A stretch of DNA of 15,314 nt from Streptococcus mitis (GTDB taxonomy: Bacteria; Bacillota; Bacilli; Lactobacillales; Streptococcaceae). The position numbers were made by a program, and so were the translations under genes. Every line of letters begins with the position of its first letter. Positions within the stretch are counted from its first letter, which is position 1. Location: the NCBI GenBank assembly GCA_018364455.1, contig JAGZLW010000042.1, positions 1-15,314 on the forward strand. The letters run 5' to 3'. The notes beneath the pieces were generated by a model. It was not told where the DNA came from and ran no database searches. It saw nothing but the letters and a program-made list of their open reading frames with translations. Below, in pieces: positions 1 through 6,776 of this stretch.

Positions 1-395
1 GTCCCAAGAATCCTATGCGCCGTCACTATGCCACTCACTTTCCCTATCCACTCGATGTGGAACGCATGCAGATGGCAATCAAAAAGTTAGAGGGAACCCA
101 TGATTTTACCGGTTTTACAGCCTCTGGGACTAGTGTAGAGGATAAGGTTCGCACCATCACAGAAGCTAGTTTAGCAGTTGATGAGACAGGTCAGTTTTTG
201 ACCTTTACCTTTTCAGGAAATGGTTTCTTGTATAAGCAGATTCGTAATATGGTGGGGACACTGCTCAAAATCGGAAATAATCGTATGCCAGTGGAGCAGA
301 TTGACCTGATCTTGGAGAAAAAGGACAGGCAACTTGCAGGTCCCACTGCAGCACCAAATGGTTTGTATTTAAAGGAGATTCGTTATGAAGAATAA
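1..395 (+). CDS. truA: tRNA pseudouridine synthase A, C-terminal part (5' end outside window)
   Basis: TruA converts uridines 38-40 in the tRNA anticodon stem-loop to pseudouridine. Only about the last 130 residues are present. The reading frame is open to the window edge (first full codon at position 3, reading P-K-N-P-M-R-R-H-Y), so the internal ATG at 15 is not the real start. The catalytic Asp lies in the missing N-terminal half. The family's C-terminal signature is clear: the FSGNGFLYKQIRNMVGTLL segment (positions 207-263), which helps shape the active site, followed by the closing GPTAAPNGLYL motif near the stop. The last bases overlap the start of the downstream kinase by 11 nt, so the two are translationally coupled. 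Identity is firm; the upstream promoter is not visible. Confidence 0.93.
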   Translation, partial: PKNPMRRHYATHFPYPLDVERMQMAIKKLEGTHDFTGFTASGTSVEDKVRTITEASLAVDETGQFLTFTFSGNGFLYKQIRNMVGTLLKIGNNRMPVEQIDLILEKKDRQLAGPTAAPNGLYLKEIRYEE

Positions 396-1158
396 TCGTA
401 TTTTAGCACTTTCAGGAAATGATATTTTTAGTGGTGGTGGATTGTCCGCTGATTTGGCTACTTATACCTTGAACGGCTTGCATGGCTTTGTAGCAGTGAC
501 TTGCTTGACAGCCTTGACAGAAAAAGGATTTGAAGTCTTTCCAACTGACGATACCATTTTTCAACATGAATTAGATAGCTTGCGTGATGTGGAATTTGCA
601 GGTATTAAGATTGGTCTTCTACCAACTGTCAGTGTAGCTGAGAAAGCTTTGGACTTTATCAAGCAACGCCCAGGAGTGCCTGTGGTTCTGGATCCTGTCT
701 TGGTCTGCAAGGAAACGCACGACGTAGCAGTTAGTGAACTCTGCCAAGAGTTGATTCGCTTTTTCCCTCATGTCAGTGTGATTACGCCTAACCTCCCAGA
801 AGCAGAATTATTAGCTGGTCAAGAAATTAAAAGCTTGGAAGACATGAAAACTGCAGCGCAGAAATTACATGACTTAGGAGCGCCAGCAGTCATTATCAAG
901 GGAGGCAATCGCCTTAGTCAGGACAAGGCGATGGATATCTTTTATGACGGACAAACCTTTACAGTCCTAGAAAATCCCGTCATTCAAGGGCAAAATGCTG
1001 GCGCAGGTTGTACCTTTGCCTCTAGCATTGCCAGTCACTTGGTTAAAGGTGATGAACTTTTACCAGCAGTAGAAAGCTCTAAGGCTTTCGTTTATCGTGC
1101 CATTGCACAAGCAGATCAGTATGGAGTAAGACAATATGAAGCAAACCAAAACAACTAA
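385..1158 (+). CDS. ThiD/PdxK-family vitamin kinase (hydroxymethylpyrimidine or pyridoxal kinase)
   Basis: A 257-residue cytoplasmic ribokinase-fold kinase. Seen: FSGGGLSADLATY at residues 15-27 (substrate-binding N-terminal motif), VVLDPVLVCKE around 100-110, ITPNLPEAELL at 133-143, and the anion-hole loop NAGAGCTF at 204-211. This loop has Cys209 where classical sugar kinases carry the catalytic Asp, a hallmark of the ThiD/PdxK CTYPE branch. The family phosphorylates hydroxymethylpyrimidine (thiamine salvage) or pyridoxal/pyridoxine (B6 salvage), and sequence alone does not settle which. The start at 385 is supported by AAAGGAG at 371-377, 7 nt upstream. The gene overlaps truA by 11 nt and the next gene, an ECF S component, by 23 nt. 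This suggests that imported vitamin is trapped by phosphorylation. No TPP riboswitch lies nearby. Family call is sure; substrate is open. Confidence 0.88.
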   Translation: MKNNRILALSGNDIFSGGGLSADLATYTLNGLHGFVAVTCLTALTEKGFEVFPTDDTIFQHELDSLRDVEFAGIKIGLLPTVSVAEKALDFIKQRPGVPVVLDPVLVCKETHDVAVSELCQELIRFFPHVSVITPNLPEAELLAGQEIKSLEDMKTAAQKLHDLGAPAVIIKGGNRLSQDKAMDIFYDGQTFTVLENPVIQGQNAGAGCTFASSIASHLVKGDELLPAVESSKAFVYRAIAQADQYGVRQYEANQNN

Positions 1159-1597
1159 AATCGCCCTTGTATCCCTATTGACCGCCCTTTCTGTGGTTCT
1201 AGGCTATTTCTTAAAAATTCCAACACCGACAGGCATTCTAACTCTTTTAGATGCGGGTGTCTTCTTTGCTGCCTTTTACTTCGGTAGTCGCGAAGGGGCT
1301 GTAGTCGGAGGACTAGCAGGTTTCTTGATTGACCTCTTATCAGGCTATCCTCAGTGGATGTTCTTTAGCTTGATCAACCATGGCTTGCAGGGATTTTTCG
1401 CAGGATTTAAAGGAAAAACTCAGTGGTTAGGCCTTATCTTAGCAACGATTGCCATGGTAGGGGGTTACGCCTTGGGTTCTACTTTGATGAATGGCTGGGC
1501 AGCAGCCCTACCAGAAATTTTACCAAATTTCATGCAAAATATGGTAGGGATGATTGTAGGATTTATCCTTAGTCAAAGTATCAAGAAGATTAAGTAA
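1136..1597 (+). CDS. ECF transporter S component (putative B6 or pyrimidine precursor uptake)
   Basis: A small, very hydrophobic membrane protein of 153 residues, the usual size for the substrate-binding S component of an energy-coupling factor importer. About five to six membrane segments are visible (roughly residues 8-25, 36-50, 53-72, 76-92, 96-118 and 130-149). The loop TPTGILTLLDAG at 30-41 and the Lys-rich C-terminus (QSIKKIK) fit the family. The shared ATPase/T-component (EcfA1/A2/T) must be encoded elsewhere. The gene overlaps the upstream kinase by 23 nt and has a weak SD (GGAG at 1123-1126) inside that gene, so its translation is probably coupled. Pairing with a ThiD/PdxK kinase suggests the substrate is a thiamine or B6 precursor (PdxU2- or HmpT-like). 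That is inference from context. Confidence 0.82.
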   Translation: MKQTKTTKIALVSLLTALSVVLGYFLKIPTPTGILTLLDAGVFFAAFYFGSREGAVVGGLAGFLIDLLSGYPQWMFFSLINHGLQGFFAGFKGKTQWLGLILATIAMVGGYALGSTLMNGWAAALPEILPNFMQNMVGMIVGFILSQSIKKIK

Positions 1598-1625
1598 AGA
1601 GGCTGAGTCAAAAGTCTTTCAAATA

Positions 1626-1676
1626 AGAAAAACGCATAGTATCAGGTGTTGAAAACTTGATACTATGCGTTTTATT
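1626..1676. terminator. Bidirectional intrinsic terminator between convergent genes
   Basis: A perfect 16-bp inverted repeat: AAAACGCATAGTATCA at 1629-1644 pairs with TGATACTATGCGTTTT at 1658-1673. Two further pairs and a G-U extend it inward, leaving a 7-nt loop. On the minus strand the hairpin is followed by a T-rich run (complement of 1621-1632); on the plus strand it ends in TTTT. It can therefore stop both the truA operon and pepQ, which converge here. The flank GAGGCTGAGTCAAAAGTC at 1599-1616 looks like part of a dispersed intergenic module rather than of either gene. Confidence 0.75.
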
Positions 1677-1698
1677 GTGGGAATATTTTTGAAGAATA

Positions 1699-2781
1699 TT
1701 AATCAAAATAAAGCAAATCTTTGCTGGTGCTTGTAAAGAGGTCAAAGCCATCCTTGGTAACAACACCACAGTCTTCGATACGGACACCTACTTTACCAGG
1801 GATATAGATACCTGGTTCAACAGAGAAGCACATTCCTTCTTCGATGACCAAGTCGTTTCCTTCCATGATGGATGGGAATTCGTGGACATCCATACCGATA
1901 CCATGACCGAGACGGTGGTTGAAGTATTCTCCGTAACCAGCTTTTTCAATGACTTCGCGGGCAGCGCGGTCCACTTCATGGGCAGTTACACCTGGTTTGA
2001 TAAAGTCAAGAGCAGCTTGTTGGGCTTCAAGAGTCAAGTTATAAATGTCTTTCTTGAATTGGTCAGGTTTGCCGACTGCGACTGTACGAGTCATATCTGA
2101 CGCATAGCCGTTGACTAGAACACCCAGGTCAAAGAGGAGAAGAGCATCATTTTCAACCTTATTAGCTGCTGGAATACCGTGTGGATTTGCGGCATTATCA
2201 CCAGTCAAGACCATGGTATCAAAGCTCATTTCATAGCCTTCACGTTTCATGGCAAAGTCAATTTGAGCAATGATATCTGTCTCTGTCTTATCAAGAGAAA
2301 TATTATCAAAACCAACATTAACAGCCTTGTCCGCATAGAGACCTGCAACCATCATTTTTTGCACTTCGTCAGCTGATTTGATGAGGCGCATGCGTTGGAT
2401 ACGAGGTGTGAGGTTTTCAAACTCAGCAGTTTCAAAGACTATTTTCAAGCCATGATATTTGGTCAAGATGAGATTGTCAAACTCAACAGCGACACGTTTG
2501 AAGTCAAGTTGTGGAAGAGCATGTTTCATTTTTTGCCATGGATTTTCAGAATCCACATAGCCCACAACTGGGAAGGAAACTGTGCTAGTAGCACGCTCAA
2601 CCTCAAGGGCTGGGACAAAGAGGAGAGGCTCTTGATCTGCTAGGACAAAAAGGAACATTTGGCGTTCATGGGGATCACTGTAAAAGTCAGTGAGGTAATT
2701 GATTGTGACGGGGTCAGATACGACAGCGACGTCTAGTTTTTCAGTTTCAAGATATGTTACGATTTGTTGTAATTTAGACAT
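1699..2781 (-). CDS. pepQ: Xaa-Pro dipeptidase (proline dipeptidase)
   Basis: A cytoplasmic dinuclear metallopeptidase (M24B, pita-bread fold) that splits Xaa-Pro dipeptides and releases proline during peptide utilisation. Its 360 residues are the usual PepQ length. The N-terminal creatinase-like domain spans about 1-125 and the catalytic domain 130-360. All five metal ligands are visible: Asp218 (FDLG), Asp229 (ASDMTRT), His293 (LGHGIGMDVHE), Glu322 (VEPGIYIPG) and Glu336 (RIEDCG). The second conserved His is in HGIP at 201-204. The start ATG at 2779-2781 follows an AAGAAGGTAG Shine-Dalgarno. It lies 126 bp downstream of gatD beyond that operon's terminator, so it is probably transcribed on its own; only a weak promoter candidate is visible there. 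It ends at the bidirectional hairpin. Confidence 0.95.
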   Translation of the reverse strand: MSKLQQIVTYLETEKLDVAVVSDPVTINYLTDFYSDPHERQMFLFVLADQEPLLFVPALEVERATSTVSFPVVGYVDSENPWQKMKHALPQLDFKRVAVEFDNLILTKYHGLKIVFETAEFENLTPRIQRMRLIKSADEVQKMMVAGLYADKAVNVGFDNISLDKTETDIIAQIDFAMKREGYEMSFDTMVLTGDNAANPHGIPAANKVENDALLLFDLGVLVNGYASDMTRTVAVGKPDQFKKDIYNLTLEAQQAALDFIKPGVTAHEVDRAAREVIEKAGYGEYFNHRLGHGIGMDVHEFPSIMEGNDLVIEEGMCFSVEPGIYIPGKVGVRIEDCGVVTKDGFDLFTSTSKDLLYFD

Positions 2782-2855
2782 ATGCTACCTTCTTTCTACC
2801 CCTCTATTTTGGCAAAAAAAGAGAGAAAATGCAAGGGAGAAGGGTAAAAGAAAAG

Positions 2856-2889
2856 ACAAAAAGAACTCCGACAAGATGTGAAGTTCTTT
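2856..2889 (-). terminator. Intrinsic terminator of the murT-gatD operon
   Basis: Read on the minus strand: AAAGAACT (complement of 2882-2889), a loop region, AGTTCTTT (complement of 2860-2867), then a T-rich run (complement of 2850-2862). The 8-bp stem can gain one G-U and one G-C pair. It lies 19 bp after the gatD stop and separates gatD from pepQ. Confidence 0.75.
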
Positions 2890-2907
2890 GACATAGTTTT
2901 CATTTCT

Positions 2908-3690
2908 TTAAGAAAAGTCAGCCTTGCTTTTGACGTCGCTGTATTCTTCAGCGATTTCTTGGCTGAGAATGTCCTCATAGGCAGGGAGTTGGATGTTCTG
3001 ACCATATTTTTTCTTGAGAGCAGTAGTGACTAAGCGATAAGCTAGATTGGCATTACGAGAGAGGATAGGTCCGTGGAAGTAAGAACCAAAGACATTCTTA
3101 TAATGAACCCCTTCACCGACTTTTTCTTCGTTATTTCCATTTCCATAGATAACCTGTCCCAGTGGTTTTTGGTCATCAGAGAGGAAGGTACGGCCCTGAT
3201 GATTTTCAAAACCGTAGTAGGTTTCATTGAAATCTTCATTGTGAATCTTGATGTCACCGATAAAACGGTTATTGGTCTGGTTGAGGGTATAGTGACCCAT
3301 GACTCCTAGTCCTTCGATGCGTCTCCCTGAAGCTTCAACATAATATTGACCCAATAGTTGGAAACCACCGCAGATAGCAAGAACGACACCGTCGTTTTGG
3401 ATGTAGTTATCGATGCTTTCTTTTTTAGCAGGTAGGTCGTCAGCAATGATACTTTGTTCAAAGTCTTGACCGCCTCCGAAAAAGGCGATGTCATAGTGAT
3501 TTTCATCGAAATCATCGTGGAGAGAAACGATGTCAACCGTCACATGGGCCCCTAGTTTTTCAGCCACATACTTGAGCATGAGGATATTGCCATTGTCCCC
3601 ATAGGTATTCATGAGGTTTCCGTAGAGGTGGGCAATGTTGAGCTGATAAGGGTAATTGCCATCTTTTGAGGAAAGTGAAGTATAAACCAT
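2908..3690 (-). CDS. gatD: Lipid II isoglutaminyl synthase, glutaminase subunit GatD
   Basis: A class-I-like glutamine amidotransferase of the CobB/CobQ type. It hydrolyses glutamine and passes ammonia to MurT, which amidates the D-Glu of lipid II to D-isoglutamine at the inner face of the membrane. The 260-residue length fits. Visible are the GGGQDFEQ segment at 72-79 (oxyanion region), the nucleophile Cys107 in AICGGFQLLG, and the catalytic His206 in GSYFHGPILSRN. As known for the family, the third triad residue (Asp) is supplied by MurT. The start overlaps the murT stop by 1 nt (TGATG) and is preceded by a strong SD, AAAGGAG (complement of 3699-3705), so 1:1 coupled synthesis of the two subunits is expected. 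It ends at a terminator before pepQ. Confidence 0.95.
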   Translation of the reverse strand: MVYTSLSSKDGNYPYQLNIAHLYGNLMNTYGDNGNILMLKYVAEKLGAHVTVDIVSLHDDFDENHYDIAFFGGGQDFEQSIIADDLPAKKESIDNYIQNDGVVLAICGGFQLLGQYYVEASGRRIEGLGVMGHYTLNQTNNRFIGDIKIHNEDFNETYYGFENHQGRTFLSDDQKPLGQVIYGNGNNEEKVGEGVHYKNVFGSYFHGPILSRNANLAYRLVTTALKKKYGQNIQLPAYEDILSQEIAEEYSDVKSKADFS

Positions 3691-5033
3691 CAGTTCATCT
3701 CCTTTCTAACAATCTGACGACTAGCTAGTAGTTCGCGGAATTCCAGCATGGCAGTATAGGTAGCTAGGATATAGGCATGCTTGCAGTCTTGATTCTCAAT
3801 AGTCTTAAGAACTTGTTCCAGACTACTTGTTTCAGTGATTTTCTCAGCCGGATAGCCTGTCACTCGGAGACGACGTGCAATTTCAGAATGCCGAACACCG
3901 CCAGCATTGATTTCAGGAATGTCCATGTCAGTGATTTGTTCAAAATCCGCATCCCAGATCCAGCTGGTGTCAATTCCGTCTGCATAGTTAGCGTTAAGGA
4001 GGACAGACAGGCTAAATGGATAAGGTGCTAGTTTAATCATTTCGATAGCTTGGGTTGCACCAACTGGATTTTTAATCAAGACAAGGGTACATTCCTTGTC
4101 ACCGATTTGGAAGGTTTCCTGGCGTCCAAAGACAGCACGGCTCTTATCAAATCCCTGCTTGATGAGTTGTGAATCAGCACCGAGGAAACGGGCGATGGCA
4201 ACTGCAGCTAGGGCGTTATAGATATTGTAGAGACCGCCGATTTGAATGCCGTATTCTTGTCCGTCAATGACAAAGCGAGAGCGATTGTTGGTCAACTCAA
4301 CCAATTCTGTCAAGCGATAGTCTAACTCAGGACGTTTACATCCACAATCTTCACAGATATAGGCACCCAAGTTTGCATAGGTATTGTGCTCGTATTTGAG
4401 GATGCCTTGGCAGTCAGGGCAGAGGATTCCTTCGGTATTGTAGTGAGCCAGTTGGGCTGGCCCTTTCTCCAAGTCAAAACCAAAATACTGTACAGGATTT
4501 GGAATAGCTGGCTTGTAGAAAAGTGGACTGTCTCCATTAAGGAGAACAGTAGCTGTAGGCACCTTGCGAATGGCATCCAAAATCATCTTGTAAGTTGTGT
4601 AAATCTCACCATAGCGGTCCATTTGGTCACGGAAAATATTAGTGATGACAAAAAGACTAGGCTGGATGTAGTCACAGATACGAGATAGACTGGCCTCGTC
4701 AATTTCTAAGACGGCAATATTTTTCCCAGTTTTTGAAGATTTGGCAGTCAAGAAGGTTGTCGCAATCCCTGTAATCATGTTGGCACCGCTTGGGTTGGTC
4801 AGAACTTGACCATAAACCTCTTTTAAAATGCCGACAGTGAGGGCAGTTGTCAAGGTTTTTCCGTTGGTTCCAGTGACCACGACAATCTCGTAGTTCTTAG
4901 CTAGGTTTTGTAAAATATCTTTATCAAATTGAAGGGCGACTTTCCCTGGGAGCGTACTTCCACGGCCAAGACGGCTCAAAACGAAGTGGGAAGAACGCCC
5001 AGCAAGAAGGCCCAAAGTAGTTTTTAATTTCAT
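3690..5033 (-). CDS. murT: Lipid II isoglutaminyl synthase, Mur-ligase-like subunit MurT
   Basis: The ATP-dependent subunit of the essential MurT-GatD complex. It activates the D-Glu carboxylate of lipid II, which then receives GatD-derived ammonia; the product allows efficient transpeptidation. The 447 residues include the Mur-ligase P-loop TGTNGKT at 54-60, the acidic motif LEIDEASLSR at 109-118, and FRDQMDRYGE at 134-143. An inserted Cys4 zinc ribbon is typical of MurT (Cys205/208 and Cys227/230). The C-terminal DUF1727 domain carries the conserved Asp355 in ADGIDTSW, which in known complexes completes the GatD catalytic triad. The N-terminal start MKLKTTLGLLAGR is the family's usual start. 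The ATG has no Shine-Dalgarno and lies only 6 nt after an extended -10, so the message is probably leaderless. Confidence 0.96.
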   Translation of the reverse strand: MKLKTTLGLLAGRSSHFVLSRLGRGSTLPGKVALQFDKDILQNLAKNYEIVVVTGTNGKTLTTALTVGILKEVYGQVLTNPSGANMITGIATTFLTAKSSKTGKNIAVLEIDEASLSRICDYIQPSLFVITNIFRDQMDRYGEIYTTYKMILDAIRKVPTATVLLNGDSPLFYKPAIPNPVQYFGFDLEKGPAQLAHYNTEGILCPDCQGILKYEHNTYANLGAYICEDCGCKRPELDYRLTELVELTNNRSRFVIDGQEYGIQIGGLYNIYNALAAVAIARFLGADSQLIKQGFDKSRAVFGRQETFQIGDKECTLVLIKNPVGATQAIEMIKLAPYPFSLSVLLNANYADGIDTSWIWDADFEQITDMDIPEINAGGVRHSEIARRLRVTGYPAEKITETSSLEQVLKTIENQDCKHAYILATYTAMLEFRELLASRQIVRKEMN

Positions 5034-5039
5034 GTTTCT

Positions 5040-5048
5040 ATTATATCA
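5040..5048 (-). promoter_or_regulatory. Extended -10 promoter of murT-gatD, abutting the start codon
   Basis: On the minus strand the sequence reads TGATATAATAGAAACATG. TATAAT is the complement of 5040-5045 with TG one base upstream (complement of 5047-5048). No good -35 is visible at 16-18 bp. The TATAAT box ends 6 nt before the A of the murT ATG, so initiation at the usual +7 would fall on or beside the start codon. Confidence 0.7.
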
Positions 5049-5087
5049 CAAAAGAGGGAAAAGACAGATTTGAGATTCCGCAGAAGC

Positions 5088-5111
5088 AAAAACAGCCCTC
5101 AGAGGGCTGTT
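5088..5111 (-). terminator. Intrinsic terminator of the disulfide reductase gene
   Basis: AACAGCCCT (5091-5099) and AGGGCTGTT (5103-5111) form a perfect 9-bp GC-rich stem with a 3-nt loop. Read on the minus strand it is followed by TTTTT (complement of 5088-5092). It isolates murT from upstream transcription, so murT needs its own promoter. Confidence 0.85.
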
Positions 5112-5130
5112 CGATACGATTAAACTCAAC

Positions 5131-6447
5131 TTAAATCGCAAACAAGTCATTCAAGTTCTCAGCCAAGGTTGGGTGAGTGAAGATTTGTTTTGTGAAGTAA
5201 GTGTAAGGAATCTTGTTGTCCATAGCAACAGTAATGATGTTGATGATTTCTTGAGAACCTTCTGAGAAGATACTTGCTCCAAGAATTTCTTTTGTTTCAG
5301 TATTAACCACAGCTTTGAAAGCTCCACGAAGGTCTCCGTTTACGTGACCACGAGGCATAGCTGCAACAGGGATTTCTTTCACTGCGTATGGAAGTTTCAA
5401 ATCAGCTGCTTGGCTTTCAGTTAAACCGACTTGTGAAAGTGCAGGTGTGATGAACATGGTGTTTGGTACATTGAGACGGTCTTCAAGTGTGTAGCTGCCA
5501 TCTCCAGCAAGGTAGCTGTAAACAACACGGAAGTCATCAAGTGAAATGTAAGTAAATTGAAGGCCACCGTTGACATCTCCAACTGCAAAGACACCAGGAA
5601 CGTTTGTTTGACAATGTTTGTCCACTTTAATAGCGCCACGTTCAGTTAGTTCAATATCTGTATTTTCAAGTTGAAGTGGTTCTACATTTGGTTTGCGTCC
5701 AGTTGCGTAGAGAAGGGCATCGAAACGGTAAGTTTCGTTTTCAGTTACGACAAGGACTTGGTCACCGTCATTTTTGATTTCAGTAGTACGGATATTTTGA
5801 AGCAATTCAATGCCGTCTTCTTCCATGTATTGTTTAGCAAGAGCTGCGATGGAAGGTTCTGCACGAGGAAGGAAAGTATCCAAGGCATCTAGGACTGTAA
5901 CCTTGCTTCCAAGTTTGTTGTAAAGACCAGCAAATTCAAGACCGATATTTCCACCACCAAGGACTCCAAGTTTTTCAGGCAATTTGTCCAAGTTTTGGAT
6001 ACCTGTTGAGTCAAAGACATTTTTGCTTGTAGCAAGTCCAGGGATTGGCAAGACGTTTGAAACAGCACCAGTATTGATGACGATTGTTTCAGCAGTCAGT
6101 TCTTTCTTTTCATCACCAGCTTGGATTTCGATGACTTTATTTGAAAGGAAGTGAGCTTCCGCATCAAAGATATCGACGCCTGTACCAGCAACAGTAGCAT
6201 AGTTTTTACCGTTGAGGCGACCAGTGATAGTGTTTTTGGTAGCAATGACTTCTTCAAAAGACAAGTCTTTCTCAGCAGCAACTAGCAAAGTTTTAGTTGG
6301 GATACATCCGATGTTGATACAAGTTCCACCGTACATAGCTTTGCTACGTTCAACGAGGGCAACTTTTTTACCAGCTGAAGCCAATTTACCAGCTAGTGTT
6401 TTACCAGCTTTACCAAATCCGATAACGATTAAATCATAAGTTAACAT
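5131..6447 (-). CDS. har: FAD-dependent pyridine nucleotide-disulfide oxidoreductase, RclA/hypothiocyanous acid reductase type
   Basis: A 438-residue class-I flavoprotein disulfide reductase. Domains: FAD-binding GFGKAG at 10-15; redox-active Cys43 and Cys48 in GGTCINIGCIPTK; NAD(P)H-binding GGGNIG at 164-169; the ATGRKPN loop at 248-254; the second FAD motif VFAVGDVNGG at 286-295; and the C-terminal dimerisation domain ending in THPTLAENL with the His425/Glu430 acid-base pair. It lacks the lipoamide context of a dehydrogenase complex, since no E1/E2 genes are near. In pneumococcus the gene in this position, beside murT, is the one reported as hypothiocyanous acid reductase, which reduces HOSCN made by host peroxidases. 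I infer the same role and assign the symbol on that basis. The start follows a canonical AGGAGG (complement of 6456-6461) and the gene stands as a single-gene unit with its own terminator. Confidence 0.82.
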   Translation of the reverse strand: MLTYDLIVIGFGKAGKTLAGKLASAGKKVALVERSKAMYGGTCINIGCIPTKTLLVAAEKDLSFEEVIATKNTITGRLNGKNYATVAGTGVDIFDAEAHFLSNKVIEIQAGDEKKELTAETIVINTGAVSNVLPIPGLATSKNVFDSTGIQNLDKLPEKLGVLGGGNIGLEFAGLYNKLGSKVTVLDALDTFLPRAEPSIAALAKQYMEEDGIELLQNIRTTEIKNDGDQVLVVTENETYRFDALLYATGRKPNVEPLQLENTDIELTERGAIKVDKHCQTNVPGVFAVGDVNGGLQFTYISLDDFRVVYSYLAGDGSYTLEDRLNVPNTMFITPALSQVGLTESQAADLKLPYAVKEIPVAAMPRGHVNGDLRGAFKAVVNTETKEILGASIFSEGSQEIINIITVAMDNKIPYTYFTKQIFTHPTLAENLNDLFAI

Positions 6448-6472
6448 TTAGAGTTCCTCCTATTCGAATTTC

Positions 6473-6481
6473 ATTCTAGCA
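6473..6481 (-). promoter_or_regulatory. Extended -10 promoter of the disulfide reductase gene
   Basis: On the minus strand TGCTAGAAT: TAGAAT is the complement of 6473-6478, with TG one base upstream. It lies about 25 nt before the ATG and leaves room for the AGGAGG. The best -35 is poor (TTGTGC at 19 bp). A second TATAAT (complement of 6542-6547) lies further upstream and could be an alternative. Confidence 0.55.
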
Positions 6482-6618
6482 CAAGAAAAAAACTTTTGCA
6501 CAATTCTGCTACGCTTTAAAAAAGTTTATGAAATAGTGGAAATTATAGCCTTACTTTCTCAGAAAAACCGTTTACATGACTTTATCGACAGATTGGGCTA
6601 TCTTTTGCTTCTCTCTTG

Positions 6619-6627
6619 TGTTATACT
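6619..6627 (+). promoter_or_regulatory. Extended -10 promoter of cshA
   Basis: TGTTATACT: TG at 6619-6620 and TATACT at 6622-6627. The -35 region is weak, as is common for extended -10 promoters. The expected transcription start near 6634 leaves a leader of roughly 145 nt before the GTG start codon of the helicase. Confidence 0.6.
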
Positions 6628-6633
6628 AGATAG

Positions 6634-6770
6634 GTTGCAAAGAAAACAGTACTTTTCTTTTGTGGAAAAGAAGCAACACGATTTTATATCCAGTATATGA
6701 AAATACGTCATAAAAAGAAAAGTATAAACTAAGCCCTATAGGGTGGCTTCGCACCACCTTTAGAAAGAAG
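6634..6770 (+). promoter_or_regulatory. Structured 5' leader of cshA with an 11-codon uORF
   Basis: A two-tier stem opens the leader: GTTGC (6634-6638) with GCAAC (6673-6677) encloses CTTTTC (6652-6657) with GAAAAG (6665-6670). Next, an 11-codon frame (ATG at 6697, TAA at 6730-6732; MKIRHKKKSIN) ends exactly at two competing hairpins. AAGCC (6731-6735) pairs with GGCTT (6745-6749), or GGTGG (6742-6746) pairs with CCACC (6754-6758); they share bases 6745-6746. No U-run follows, so any control would be at translation or RNA stability. The uORF has no clear Shine-Dalgarno. The structures are seen; the function is inference. Confidence 0.4.
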
Positions 6771-6776
6771 AATAAC

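Larger units (their letters stand above)
6448..6776. other. 329-bp divergent intergenic region between the reductase gene and cshA
   Basis: It holds back-to-back promoters for the minus-strand reductase and plus-strand cshA, plus the long cshA leader. No open frame longer than a dozen codons with a good ribosome site is present. From memory, S. pneumoniae reference genomes carry an oxalate:formate antiporter-like gene (oxlT) between these two genes. No trace of such a coding region is visible here. Confidence 0.6.

Noticed and set aside
15..17. ATG at 15 as the start of truA
   Set aside because: The frame is open upstream to the window edge and the residues before it continue the TruA sequence. 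The catalytic half is simply outside the window.
385..400. Thiamine (TPP) riboswitch ahead of the ThiD-like gene
   Set aside because: The gene starts inside truA, so no untranslated leader exists, and no TPP aptamer pattern is visible.
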